A stretch of DNA of 46,183 nucleotides, taken from assembly GCA_947648385.1 (NCBI GenBank), contig CANSNO010000008.1:1-46183 (forward strand). The letters are read 5' to 3'. Position numbers and translations under genes: made by a program. Positions 15,367 through 24,171 of the stretch are shown in pieces (the first letter of the stretch is position 1; each line of letters opens with the position of its first letter). The DNA is from an uncultured Clostridia bacterium. GTDB lineage: Bacteria > Bacillota > Clostridia > Oscillospirales > Butyricicoccaceae. The notes under the pieces are model-generated. The model was given only the letters and a program-made list of their open reading frames with translations. It searched no databases and was not told the origin of the DNA.

Positions 15367-16902
15367 ATGGAATCGCCTAATAAAAAACACAGAATACTTA
15401 TCGCCGACGATTCGGAGATGAACCGCGCTATCCTTGAGGCCATACTTGGCGAACGCTTTGATATAGTCGGGGTCGAAAACGGCCGTCAGGCCGTAGCCGA
15501 GCTTCAGGCCCACTCCATTGAATATTCCCTCGTCCTTCTCGATATCGTCATGCCCGAGATGGACGGCTTCGAGGTGCTGTCCTATATGAACAGCTACCGC
15601 TGGATAGACGATGTGCCTGTCATTATGATATCCTCGGAAAACTCCCCCGATTTCATCGAGAGGGCCTATGACCTGGGGGCTTCCGATTATATCCAGAGAC
15701 CCTTTGACGCCGCCGTCGTTCTCAAGCGCGTGCAGAACACCATCACCCTCTACGCCAAACAGCGCAAGCTGATGGGCATTGTGGCCGACCAGGTGTATAA
15801 GAGGGAAAAAAGCAGCGCCATGATGGTGGCCATTCTCAGCCATATCGTCGAGTTCAGAAACGGCGAAAGCGGCCTGCACACCTTACATATAAACAAGCTG
15901 ACCGAGCTTCTTCTGTCCCGTCTGTCGGCAAAGGGCGGACGCTATTATATGTCAAAGGACGACATAACCATTGTCAGCCTTGCCTCCTCCCTTCACGATA
16001 TCGGCAAGATATCGGTTCCCGACGGGATACTCAACAAGCCGGGCAAGCTGACCGACGAGGAATACGCCATAATGAAGGGCCATTCCATGGCCGGGGCCGA
16101 GATGCTCGGCAATCTTCCCCTTTGGGAAAACGAGCCTCTTGTCAAGGCGGCCTATGAGATAGCCCGCTGGCACCATGAGCGATATGACGGCCGCGGCTAT
16201 CCCGACGGCCTCAAGGGCGACGACATACCCATTACGGCGCAGGTCGTGTCGATAGCCGATGTTTATGACGCGCTGACGAGCCAACGCTGTTATAAGGCGG
16301 CCTTCAGCCACGAAAAGGCCATGGAGATGATACTTGGCGGCGAGTGCGGAGCCTTTAACCCCACGCTGCTTGAATGTCTTTCGGAGGCCGGCGAGGATAT
16401 CAAGGCGGCTCTTGCCGACACAAGCCAGTCGGGCTACGACGACCGCGAGTTGAGCCGCATTACCGACGAGCTGCTTCGCAAGAATGAGGTGTCTGTCACC
16501 GGACGCGCCGAAAAGCTGCTGGAGTTCGAGCAGGCCAAAACCGCCTTTACCGGCCAATATACCGACGAGCTTTTGTTTTCCTACAGCGATGACCCTGCCT
16601 GCCTGAGACTCAGCCACAGGCTGGCCGAAGTGCTGGGCGTTCCACCCTTCACTGTCGATCCGAAGAAAAAGGAGACGCTTTTCCTGTCGGCCGGCGACAG
16701 CGGCAAGGCTTTGATAAAGAAGCTGGCCGACAGCACCGACGGGGAAACGACCGATTTCGAGACCGATATAGATATGACCCTGAACGGCAGCGCGCGTCCC
16801 GTTCACGCCATTTGCCGCTCGGTGTGGAGCGATGAGCTGGACGCCAAGCGTCTCGGTATAGTCGGAAAACTTATACCATTAAAAGGAGAGTCGTCAAAAT
16901 GA
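15367..16902 (+). CDS. Response regulator with REC and HD-GYP domains
   Basis: A 511-residue cytosolic regulator. The receiver domain (1-125) has the acidic pocket ADD, phosphoacceptor Asp59 in LLDIVMPEMDGF, and the switch Ser and Lys-region residues in ISSE and IQRPFD. An HD-GYP domain (about 160-345) shows HDIGK (His210, Asp211), HHERYDGRGYPDG (from His269) and ADVYDALTS, all residues needed to hydrolyse cyclic-di-GMP. The last 120 residues (LAEVLGVPPFTVDP onwards) look like a PAS-like sensor. Output is probably lower c-di-GMP upon phosphorylation. It overlaps the Hpt gene by ATGA. Confidence 0.92.
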   Translation: MESPNKKHRILIADDSEMNRAILEAILGERFDIVGVENGRQAVAELQAHSIEYSLVLLDIVMPEMDGFEVLSYMNSYRWIDDVPVIMISSENSPDFIERAYDLGASDYIQRPFDAAVVLKRVQNTITLYAKQRKLMGIVADQVYKREKSSAMMVAILSHIVEFRNGESGLHTLHINKLTELLLSRLSAKGGRYYMSKDDITIVSLASSLHDIGKISVPDGILNKPGKLTDEEYAIMKGHSMAGAEMLGNLPLWENEPLVKAAYEIARWHHERYDGRGYPDGLKGDDIPITAQVVSIADVYDALTSQRCYKAAFSHEKAMEMILGGECGAFNPTLLECLSEAGEDIKAALADTSQSGYDDRELSRITDELLRKNEVSVTGRAEKLLEFEQAKTAFTGQYTDELLFSYSDDPACLRLSHRLAEVLGVPPFTVDPKKKETLFLSAGDSGKALIKKLADSTDGETTDFETDIDMTLNGSARPVHAICRSVWSDELDAKRLGIVGKLIPLKGESSK

Positions 16903-17261
16903 CATTGGAAGCCGCGTACGCTGCTTTCGGCGGTGATTATCAGGAGTGCCTCGGCCGCCTCAGGAGCGAGGTTCTTATAAAAAAGTTCTGTCAGAAGTTT
17001 CTCGATGACGGCAGTTATGAGCTGCTGCGTTCCTCCATGGAGAGCGGAAATACGGAGGAGGCCTTTCGCGCCGCCCACACCATGAAGGGCGTCGCCCAGA
17101 ATCTGGCGTATACAAAGCTGGGCAAGGTTTCCGCCGACCTGACCGAAGCTCTGCGCCCCGGCACGCCCTATGACGAGGCCAAGGTAAAGGAGCTTTATAA
17201 GCTTGTCTCGGACAGCTACAACGAGACCGTGACGGCCCTGAAGGCCGTATTTGAGGAATAA
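16899..17261 (+). CDS. Free-standing Hpt phosphotransfer protein
   Basis: A 120-residue all-helical protein with the histidine phosphotransfer motif AAHTMKGVAQNLAY; His60 is the likely phosphorylated residue. Such proteins shuttle phosphate between hybrid histidine kinases and response regulators. Overlap with the upstream REC-HD-GYP gene strongly suggests that regulator is its partner. No histidine kinase is encoded in this window, so the kinase must lie elsewhere. Confidence 0.9.
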   Translation: MTLEAAYAAFGGDYQECLGRLRSEVLIKKFCQKFLDDGSYELLRSSMESGNTEEAFRAAHTMKGVAQNLAYTKLGKVSADLTEALRPGTPYDEAKVKELYKLVSDSYNETVTALKAVFEE

Positions 17262-17279
17262 GCTTTTCGTGGGGAAGAT

Positions 17280-17762
17280 ATGAAAAAGACAAAGATTCTG
17301 GCGGCCGCGGCGGCCGTTGTGGTTATCCTTGCCCTTTTTTCGGTATTTGAGCGCAAGGACGATATCATGGCGGCCTTTGGCATAAGCGACAATATGACCG
17401 AGGCCGAGTATATCGAGGCTTTAAACGGGTTGAGTGATGAAATATTCAGGCTTCAGGCCAAGACCGACGGCATAGACGCCGACGATACCGAAGGGGCCAA
17501 GGCCTATTTAGATGAGCTTAAAGCTCCCTTTGACGCTTTTGCCGCCATTGACACGCCTCCCAAGGCCTTTGCCGAGGGTCATGTCGAAATACAGTCGGGT
17601 TGTCGGGCCATGACCGAATATCTCGACGTAGTCAAGAGCATCGTCGGCGAAACCGACGAGGAGAAGCTGGCCTCGGCCGCCGATTTGATGGTCGTCAAGC
17701 TGACAGACGCCATGGATAAGCTCAGTCGGGGCACGGATATGGTGGAAGAGGCCGCCAAGTAA
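17280..17762 (+). CDS. Membrane-anchored helical protein of unknown function
   Basis: A 160-residue protein with a basic start (MKKTK), one hydrophobic helix (ILAAAAAVVVILALFSVF) and an acidic, largely helical exterior part (about 25-160) with regular heptad-like spacing. I recognise no family. It lies 18 bp after the Hpt gene and appears to be the third gene of the operon, so it may be a periplasm-side sensor or partner for the phosphorelay; this is inference from position only. Confidence 0.75.
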   Translation: MKKTKILAAAAAVVVILALFSVFERKDDIMAAFGISDNMTEAEYIEALNGLSDEIFRLQAKTDGIDADDTEGAKAYLDELKAPFDAFAAIDTPPKAFAEGHVEIQSGCRAMTEYLDVVKSIVGETDEEKLASAADLMVVKLTDAMDKLSRGTDMVEEAAK

Positions 17763-17791
17763 AGCTTGTCACTCCTTGCCCCACGGCGAAA

Positions 17792-17844
17792 AAGGGGAGA
17801 TTTTCCCTCCCCTCTTGACTTAAAGGCCCTGACAGTGGTATAAT
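17792..17844 (+). promoter_or_regulatory. Weak terminator and tRNA promoter
   Basis: GGGGAG (17793-17799 region) can pair with CTCCCC near 17807-17813, a weak end signal for the signalling operon. Within the same stretch, TTGACT (17815-17820) and TATAAT (17839-17844), 18 bp apart, form a good promoter 14 bases before the first tRNA. Confidence 0.7.
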
Positions 17845-17857
17845 CTTTAAGCTGTAT

Positions 17858-17944
17858 GCCGGTGTGGCGGAATTGGCAGACGCCCGGGACTTAAAATCCC
17901 GTGAGGTAACACTCGTACCGGTTCGATCCCGGTCACCGGCACCA
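17858..17944 (+). tRNA. tRNA-Leu (UAA)
   Basis: An 87-nt class II tRNA. Acceptor arms GCCGGTG and CACCGGC pair fully, with encoded ACCA. The anticodon loop CTTAAAA gives UAA, decoding UUA. A long variable arm (GTGAGGTAACACTC) is typical of leucine tRNAs, and GGTTCGATCCC forms the T-arm. Confidence 0.97.
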
Positions 17945-17974
17945 TGTTTTTAAGCTGTCCGTCAAATTAAATAC

Positions 17975-18050
17975 GGGCGATTAGCTCAGCTGGGAGAGCG
18001 CAGCGTTCGCAACGCTGAGGTCGTGGGTTCGATCCCCATATCGTCCACCA
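17975..18050 (+). tRNA. tRNA-Ala (CGC)
   Basis: A 76-nt tRNA with acceptor arms GGGCGAT and ATCGTCC and encoded CCA. The anticodon loop TTCGCAA gives CGC, decoding GCG. The acceptor stem contains the G3-U70 wobble pair, the identity element for alanine. It follows tRNA-Leu by 30 bp and shares its promoter. Confidence 0.95.
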
Positions 18051-18083
18051 TTTTAAAAAGAACCACAGGTAGGGAGGAGAACA

Positions 18084-18305
18084 ATGCAAAAGGTTGTCTA
18101 TATAAGCAACAGCCGCGATTATACCGAACAGAATGATATTAACGACAATAAATATCTTGTTCGTATCAATAAGCTGTTGGAAGACGGCTGGACGATTTCT
18201 CAGATGAATACACAGACAGTCGATGTCGACCCTAAGCTGGAAAACTATTTGCATAAAGAAACTCTTGTGTCCTTTGTCATTCTTGAGAAGCCCGAAGAAA
18301 AATAA
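18084..18305 (+). CDS. Small conserved-style hypothetical protein
   Basis: A 73-residue soluble acidic protein: VVYISNSRDYTEQND, a central LVRINKLLEDGWTISQMN and a C-terminal strand TLVSFVILEKP. The layout (strand, helix, short motif, strand) suggests a small alpha/beta fold. I do not recognise a family with confidence. A strong ribosome-binding site (GGGAGGAG) supports it. It lies 34 bp after tRNA-Ala with no separate promoter, so it may be transcribed with the tRNAs. Confidence 0.75.
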   Translation: MQKVVYISNSRDYTEQNDINDNKYLVRINKLLEDGWTISQMNTQTVDVDPKLENYLHKETLVSFVILEKPEEK

Positions 18306-18314
18306 CAGCAATAC

Positions 18315-18350
18315 AAAAAGCCGTGAAGCATACGCTTCACGGCTTTTTTT
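18315..18350. terminator. Bidirectional terminator
   Basis: AAAAAGCCGTGAAGC pairs with GCTTCACGGCTTTTT around the loop ATAC, with further T residues to the right. It separates the tRNA unit from the convergent SLH protein gene. Confidence 0.92.
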
Positions 18351-18367
18351 AGCTTAATTTTTAATGC

Positions 18368-21300
18368 TTACTTGGCGTCGCGGTAGAGGAATGTGACTAT
18401 CTGGCCGCGCGTGCAGTTGTCCTGAGGAACAAAGGCAGTGTCCGTTATGCCCTTTGTGATATCATTCTCGGCGGCCCAGGAAACGGCGTCGGCATAGTAG
18501 GCGTCGGAGGCGACGTCCTCAAAGCCGCTGCCGGAGGAAACGGGCGAGCCATTTGCGCGGAAGAGGAATGTGACCGTCTGGGCGCGCGTAACGGTGGCGT
18601 CGGGCCTGAACTCGTCGGCCGTCACGCCGTTGGTTATGTTATGCTCCACAGCCCACAGAACGGCGTCGTAATAATAGTCGCCTTCTTTAACATCGGTAAA
18701 GGGATTGGCGATGGTTGCCTTGGGCGAGCCGCTGGCGCGCCAGAGGAATGTGACCGTCTGGCCGCGCGTGCAGGCGGCGCCGGGTCTGAACTCATCGGCC
18801 GTTATGCCCTTGGTGATGTTATTCTCGACGGCCCACAGAACGGCGTCATAGTAATAGTCGCCCTCGGAAACATCGGTAAATATCAGGCTATCGGAGGGGA
18901 CGCTTTCGACGAAGGAAACCTCGACGGTCACCTTGCCCTCGGGCATTTTGAAGGTATACTGGGTATCGCTCTTCTTTGTCAGTTCAACGGCTTTGCCGTT
19001 TCTGTCGAGGACGGTCAGCTTGCCGAGCTTATAGCCCTTGTCGGGCTTGACGGTCAGGGTGACCGCATCGCCCTTTTCAGCCGACTTGGGGCTGACGCTG
19101 ACAGAACCGTTTTTGGCCCCGGGGACGCTGATCGTATAGCTGTCGGAGCTGTCGGAACTGTCCGAACCGCCGCTCGATTTGGCCGTCACGGTGACGGCGC
19201 ACTGGGCGCTTTCTGCCTCGGCGCTTACGGTATCGACGGTTGTCGTAACCTTAAGGGTGTACTTTCCGGCGTCGTCTGCCGTGACATTCTTTATCTCAAG
19301 GGTCTTGTTTGTCTTTCCGTCCAGCTTGACGCCGTCCTTGTACCACTGGTAGGTCTGGACGCCGTCCTTGGGAGCGTCGGACACGGTGGGCGCGATTGTC
19401 AGGGTGCCGCCGACGGTGACGCTTCTGCTTGTGGGCATGGAGGTGATGTCGGCCTTTTCGACGGTCGGCTTGACGGGGGCTTCGCCCCTCGCCTGCTCTT
19501 TCTCCACGACATAGGTGGCGACAAAGTTGGCGTTGACAATGTTGTTGCCGCCTATGTCGTCATAGCTTACCGTCACGGTGGCGGAATCGCCGTCGGTCAG
19601 TTCTATCTCCCTGCCGCATACGGTGATTGACTCTATCTGATAGCCGGCGTTGGCGGTATATGTGACCGTTTGGCTTTCGTTCTCGTTCAACTTAACTATG
19701 CCGGAGGCGTCAAGGCCGTTGCCCGAGACCGTGCCGCCGTCAGAGGCGGTGACAATGGCCGTTCTTTCAGGGGTCACGGTCTCGTCCTTCTCGACGGCCG
19801 CTATCATAAAGGGAGAGAAGGCGTCGCAGGTGATGACAAGGCCGTATTGTGTGACGACACAGTCGATTTCCTCGACGTCGGTCACATTGCCCTGACTGTC
19901 TCTTGAGAAATGGTAGGCCTTAAAGGTGACTCCCTCATCGTCGGGGCCGTAGCCCTTGGGGAAGCCGAGGCGGACCTTGACCCTGTCGCCCGTTTTGATT
20001 ATCATGGACTTGCAGACCGAAAGAGCGATGTTGTAGGTTTCGCTGCTGATGATGTTGTCGGTCACCTTGTTTTCCACCTGTTCGGCTATCTGCTCGTTTT
20101 GGGTCTCGGTGGTCCTGGTGGTGACCAGAGTCAGACGGTGCGAAAGAAGCTCGTCAACGGGCTGTCCGTTGGAGGTTTCCCATCCGCTGAGCGAAAGATC
20201 GTCGCCCTCAAGCAGTGTGGGCTTGGCAAAGACGTCCCAATTGCCGTCGCGCTCCATGATGGAGGGGCAGGGGCCTTTTATTCGGGTGGTATAGACGATG
20301 GGATTGGGAACCTTGCGGCTGTTCTGACCCACAAGGCCCTCAAGATGGATGTTGTAGATGACGTTGCTGTCGGAATACATCATGGAGAACTTCATGTCGA
20401 ACTCGACCTTTTTGTCGCCGTCCCATGTGACATTCTTTATTTCGGAATATTCGGCTCCGGTGACGCCGGCGCCGTAGCGGTCGCGGCACTCGATCCTCGC
20501 GCCGATATCATCGACCGCGACCAGAGTCTCGTCGAACTCGGCCGTTATGTGATAGAAACGGTCGCTCAAATTGATGGTGGCAGTCTGTGCGGGGGACTGC
20601 CTTAAAACAAAGGGAGGGGGCGCGTAGTTGGACTGGTTATTGTTGTAAATCATGCCCGTTCTGGCTATAAGGCCGGAATCGTCGCCCTGATATATGAGGT
20701 TGGCAAAAGGCTTATTTGCCGGGGGATCTTCTTCGGGGGGTACGGTGGTTGCCGCTATTTCCACATAGGGAACCGTGCCCTCCTGAACTGTGGAATAGCC
20801 GTTTTCTTCCTTGATGCTGTAGGCGTCAGGGTCGAGATAGAACCAGCTTCCGTATTGGTTATAGATAGGGGATATAACGCCGTCTTTGTCTTCATAATAG
20901 CGCCAGACAATATAGATGCCCTTTTCCTTCGCCTGGGTGACCGTCATTCCGAGGTAGTTAAACTGATACTCGGTTACAGTCCCCTCGGAAGCCGCGCCTG
21001 TGACATCTTTTGCCACGACCTTGAAGCCGTCAAGGTCATTGCTGACGGCGGTGACCGTATAGTCGTTGTCCTCAAGCCGAGGATAGCTAAAATGATAGCC
21101 TCCGGCGGCGTTTACCTCCTCGGCCTCAAAGTGCTTGTCGTTCATGGTCAGCTGACCGGCCAGCAGATATTTTTCCTGCTCAAAGCCGTCGTCGCCGTAC
21201 TGCTCGAAATTGTTGTGATACTTGTTGTGTTCCACCGACGTGCTGACTATGGGGATCTCCGGGTCGTCCAGCGTGGCGTCTACGGCATACCATTTGCCGT

Positions 21301-22093
21301 CGGCGCGTGCCGCCGAGCTGTCGGTTATCTCGACATAGTTCCACATATGGTTGACGGCCAGCTCGCCGTCATACTGGTGGACGCCCTGAACAAGGATGCA
21401 GTTTATGCCAAGCTCGTCCATGACGGCCTTGAAGGCGCGCGCGTAGCCCTCGCAGACGCCCTGCTTTTTTACAAGCACGCCGTAGGGAGTGCCCAAAAGA
21501 GAGGCGTTGCCGTAGGCGGCCGTGTCCTCCAGACGGTAGGAGACGTTTTTGATTATCTCGTTATGTACATATTTTATCTGCGCGGCCTGAAGGCTCTGGC
21601 CATCTTCGGCCGTCACGGCCTCGGCGCCGTCGGCAAGCTCGGCCACACGGGCGTCAAACTCGGCTATGGCGGCGTCGACGTCAGCCTTATTTGCAAAGGC
21701 GTCGATAAAATAATTGGCGTTTCGGCCCGAGCCGATGTATATGTGCCTGTTGCCGCTTGCGTCCTGAGTCGTTCTCAATGTCAGCTTGGGGAAGCTGACA
21801 TAAAACACCTCGGGGTGGTCGGCGTAATAGGCATACCTCGCCGCGTTCATCGCCCTGTTCAGCTCGGTGTTCGAGGGCACGGCGGCCAGGTCTTGCGCCA
21901 GGTCATATTCGGCCGTGCCTGTCGTCAGGTCTATTTGGCCGATGCCGTTATAGACGGTCTTTTCCAGAGCGTCCAACTGGTCATAGTGATAACCGGTCTG
22001 CTCCGCTGCGGCCGCAACCGATGCGAAATTGCCCGTAAGGCTGAAAATCATGAGGGCCGATAAAAGTCCGGCGATCAGTTTTCTTGCTTTCAT
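18368..22093 (-). CDS. Secreted transglutaminase-like, Ig-like and SLH surface protein
   Basis: A 1241-residue exported protein. A signal peptide (about 1-30, ending SVAAAAE) precedes a transglutaminase-like cysteine protease domain with Cys214 (QGVCEGYARAF), His249 (NHMWNYVEI) and Asp272 (YAVDATLDD), so the catalytic triad is complete. The central region is beta-rich. Near 940-1010 an Ig-like domain shows YQWYKDGVKLDGKTN; next comes a repeat (VPGAKNGSVSVSPKSAEKGD) found in clostridial surface proteins. Three S-layer-homology domains end the protein (FTDVSEGDYYYDAVLWAVEN and two relatives), anchoring it to wall glycan. I use ATG 22093 with GGAGG upstream. Likely role: cell-surface cross-linking or peptide cleavage; substrate unknown. 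Confidence 0.9.
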   Translation of the reverse strand: MKARKLIAGLLSALMIFSLTGNFASVAAAAEQTGYHYDQLDALEKTVYNGIGQIDLTTGTAEYDLAQDLAAVPSNTELNRAMNAARYAYYADHPEVFYVSFPKLTLRTTQDASGNRHIYIGSGRNANYFIDAFANKADVDAAIAEFDARVAELADGAEAVTAEDGQSLQAAQIKYVHNEIIKNVSYRLEDTAAYGNASLLGTPYGVLVKKQGVCEGYARAFKAVMDELGINCILVQGVHQYDGELAVNHMWNYVEITDSSAARADGKWYAVDATLDDPEIPIVSTSVEHNKYHNNFEQYGDDGFEQEKYLLAGQLTMNDKHFEAEEVNAAGGYHFSYPRLEDNDYTVTAVSNDLDGFKVVAKDVTGAASEGTVTEYQFNYLGMTVTQAKEKGIYIVWRYYEDKDGVISPIYNQYGSWFYLDPDAYSIKEENGYSTVQEGTVPYVEIAATTVPPEEDPPANKPFANLIYQGDDSGLIARTGMIYNNNQSNYAPPPFVLRQSPAQTATINLSDRFYHITAEFDETLVAVDDIGARIECRDRYGAGVTGAEYSEIKNVTWDGDKKVEFDMKFSMMYSDSNVIYNIHLEGLVGQNSRKVPNPIVYTTRIKGPCPSIMERDGNWDVFAKPTLLEGDDLSLSGWETSNGQPVDELLSHRLTLVTTRTTETQNEQIAEQVENKVTDNIISSETYNIALSVCKSMIIKTGDRVKVRLGFPKGYGPDDEGVTFKAYHFSRDSQGNVTDVEEIDCVVTQYGLVITCDAFSPFMIAAVEKDETVTPERTAIVTASDGGTVSGNGLDASGIVKLNENESQTVTYTANAGYQIESITVCGREIELTDGDSATVTVSYDDIGGNNIVNANFVATYVVEKEQARGEAPVKPTVEKADITSMPTSRSVTVGGTLTIAPTVSDAPKDGVQTYQWYKDGVKLDGKTNKTLEIKNVTADDAGKYTLKVTTTVDTVSAEAESAQCAVTVTAKSSGGSDSSDSSDSYTISVPGAKNGSVSVSPKSAEKGDAVTLTVKPDKGYKLGKLTVLDRNGKAVELTKKSDTQYTFKMPEGKVTVEVSFVESVPSDSLIFTDVSEGDYYYDAVLWAVENNITKGITADEFRPGAACTRGQTVTFLWRASGSPKATIANPFTDVKEGDYYYDAVLWAVEHNITNGVTADEFRPDATVTRAQTVTFLFRANGSPVSSGSGFEDVASDAYYADAVSWAAENDITKGITDTAFVPQDNCTRGQIVTFLYRDAK

Positions 22094-22120
22094 GAACAAA
22101 TTCCTCCGTTTATTATATAT

Positions 22121-22204
22121 ATGTGTGAAGCCACACATTTCGGTCATGAAGGTTTATCCTCCTGTCCGGGAGTTAAATATAGCACTTTTTTGTGCGAAAT
22201 GCAA
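22121..22204 (-). promoter_or_regulatory. Promoter and leader hairpin of the transglutaminase-SLH gene
   Basis: On the minus strand TTGCAT (22199-22204) and TATATT (22176-22181) are 17 bp apart. In the leader, ATGTGTG and CACACAT (22121-22138) form a 7-bp hairpin with loop GCTT, shortly before the ribosome-binding site. The 22094-22447 gap otherwise holds only AT-rich DNA and the oppA promoter. Confidence 0.6.
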
Positions 22205-22363
22205 TTACATTTTGTAACCTTTTCGAATTTTCGCGCGTCGCTCCTAAAAGCTTCAGCCACAAGAGCAAAATTCTGCATATACGGTGAATATAATGAATAA
22301 TTAAAAGTTTGCAAAATCAACAAAGCGTGAAAAATAAGGGCTTTAATAAATTTCAAAAAATGC

Positions 22364-22419
22364 TTGACAATGAAAAATTATGTAGTATAATAGGCCTATA
22401 CTTCAATAGGAACTATTGA
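22364..22419 (+). promoter_or_regulatory. opp operon promoter and leader hairpin
   Basis: TTGACA (22364-22369) and TATAAT (22386-22391), both perfect, are 16 bp apart. A TCAATAG-GAA-CTATTGA hairpin (22403-22419) lies at the 5' end of the transcript and may stabilise it. Confidence 0.85.
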
Positions 22420-22447
22420 GATACATAGCAAGAAAGGAAGATATCCA

Positions 22448-24094
22448 ATGAAAAAGTATTTGGCGCTTCTGCTGGCGCTGGCCATGACCCTGAGCTTCGC
22501 GGCCTGCGGCGGCAAGGACGACGAGGCCAAGCAGCCCGGCGAGGAAGGGACGGGCGGCAATTCCTCCATCAAGGTTGCCGTCGGCACCCAGTTCACCACC
22601 CTTGACCCCCATATGAACACCGAGGTGGCCAACAGCCACGTTCTGACCCACATTTATTCCGGCCTTTTCCGCTCCGATGAGAACGCCGTTCCCCAGAAGG
22701 AGCTTTGCGAGGATTACACCGTCAGCGAGGACGGCAAGACCTATACCTTCACACTGAAGGACGGTCTGGTCTGGAGCGACGGCTCTCCCCTGACGGCCTA
22801 TGATTTTGAGTATGCCTATCTGAGGGGCCTGTCCTTCGGCGCCGACGCCGTCTATAACATGACGACAATGGTCAACTATGTGGAGGGCGCCGCCGAATAT
22901 CAGGAAAAGGCCCTTGAAATGGGCAATGATTTTGACTGCACCACAGAGGACCACAGCTATGTGGGCGCCACGGCTCTTGACGAGAAGACCTTTGAGATTA
23001 AGCTCAAGACCCCCTGCCCCCATCTGCTCCAGCTGCTCTGCGGTTACACATGGACAGCCGTGCCTCAGTCGACTCCCCAGCATGACGGCCTCTGGTCTTT
23101 TAACTGCGACTACCCCACAAGCGGCCCCTTCACCATTCAGGAGATAAACGCCAACGAGAAGGCCGTTTTGGTAAAGAACCCCAACTATTATAAGGCCGAC
23201 GAGGTCACCTGCGAGGAGCTGACCTATATGGTCATGACCGATCAGGCCTCACAGCTGCTCTCCTTCCAGAAGGGAGACGTCGACGTGGCCCTGTCGGTCA
23301 GCCTTGACGACGCCTCGGGCTATGCCGGCACCGACACCCTTTGGAGCATAAAGGTCGCCAGCACATATTTCCTGGCTGTCAACAGCGCCTCCCACGGCCC
23401 CGAGTGGGCCAAGGACCAGAGGGTGCGTAAGGCTCTGGCTCTGGCCATCGACAGGGAAGCCCTCACCGAGGTTCTCGGCGCCGATTTCTACACTCCCCTT
23501 TACGGCCTTGTCCCCTACGGCTGCTCCGACGCCGAGGGCGACTTCCGCACAAACCGCGATTCTCAGCCCTATGAGATAAAGTACGATCCCGACGCCGCCA
23601 AGGCCCTGCTGGCCGACGCCGGATATACCGAGAGCAATCCCCTTTCCATCAAATATAAGTACAGCAACAACTCCATCCACGGCGACGTGGCCACAATGGT
23701 CGAGCAGTATTGGTCGGCCATCGGAGTCGACGTCGAGTTCGAGTGCGTCGAGTCGGGTGTTTTCTATGATCAGCTTGACGCCGGCGACTTTGAGATAGCC
23801 CGTTACGGCTATAACAGCTCGGTCGCCATGCAGCAGCTTCAGATTTGGACGACAGCCAACCAGATTGAGGCCGCCGTCGACGACGCTCATTACAACGAGA
23901 TGTACGAGCAGACCCTTCAGATTTCCGATACCGAGGAGTATTTCAAGAGCGCTCATGCGCTGGAGGATTATCTTATTCAGGAGCAGGTCTATCTGATACC
24001 CATGTTCAACTCCAACACGGCCGCCCTCCGCAGCACAAGCTTTGAGGGCTACACCACAAACGGATCCACACCCTTCTTCGCTTATATTCACTAA
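22448..24094 (+). CDS. oppA: Oligopeptide ABC transporter substrate-binding lipoprotein
   Basis: A 548-residue lipoprotein (lipobox SFAACGG) of the SBP_bac_5 family, the usual length. Family features include LDPHMNTEVANSHVLTHIYSGLF near the N terminus, YTFTLKDGLVWSDGSPLTAYDFEYAY, VRKALALAIDREALTE in the middle and YKYSNNSIHGDVATMVEQYW in the second lobe. It captures peptides outside the membrane and passes them to the OppBC channel. It has its own strong promoter and is followed by a partial terminator, the common way to make more binding protein than permease. Confidence 0.93.
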   Translation: MKKYLALLLALAMTLSFAACGGKDDEAKQPGEEGTGGNSSIKVAVGTQFTTLDPHMNTEVANSHVLTHIYSGLFRSDENAVPQKELCEDYTVSEDGKTYTFTLKDGLVWSDGSPLTAYDFEYAYLRGLSFGADAVYNMTTMVNYVEGAAEYQEKALEMGNDFDCTTEDHSYVGATALDEKTFEIKLKTPCPHLLQLLCGYTWTAVPQSTPQHDGLWSFNCDYPTSGPFTIQEINANEKAVLVKNPNYYKADEVTCEELTYMVMTDQASQLLSFQKGDVDVALSVSLDDASGYAGTDTLWSIKVASTYFLAVNSASHGPEWAKDQRVRKALALAIDREALTEVLGADFYTPLYGLVPYGCSDAEGDFRTNRDSQPYEIKYDPDAAKALLADAGYTESNPLSIKYKYSNNSIHGDVATMVEQYWSAIGVDVEFECVESGVFYDQLDAGDFEIARYGYNSSVAMQQLQIWTTANQIEAAVDDAHYNEMYEQTLQISDTEEYFKSAHALEDYLIQEQVYLIPMFNSNTAALRSTSFEGYTTNGSTPFFAYIH

Positions 24095-24110
24095 AATCAA
24101 ATAAAGCTGA

Positions 24111-24141
24111 CAATCCCCAATGACTTGGGGATTGTTTGCGC
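24111..24141 (+). terminator. Internal partial terminator after oppA
   Basis: CAATCCCCAA-TGAC-TTGGGGATTG is a perfect 10-bp stem, followed by the imperfect run TTTGCGCTTTT. No promoter is seen before the next gene, so some transcripts should read through. It probably lowers peptidase and permease levels relative to oppA. Confidence 0.75.
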
Positions 24142-24171
24142 TTTTAAAACAGAGAAAGGACATCTTTTTTT

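Noticed and set aside
22144-22356. 70-residue minus-strand frame upstream of the transglutaminase-SLH gene
   Set aside because: It covers the promoter of that gene, lacks a ribosome-binding site and has no recognisable motif.
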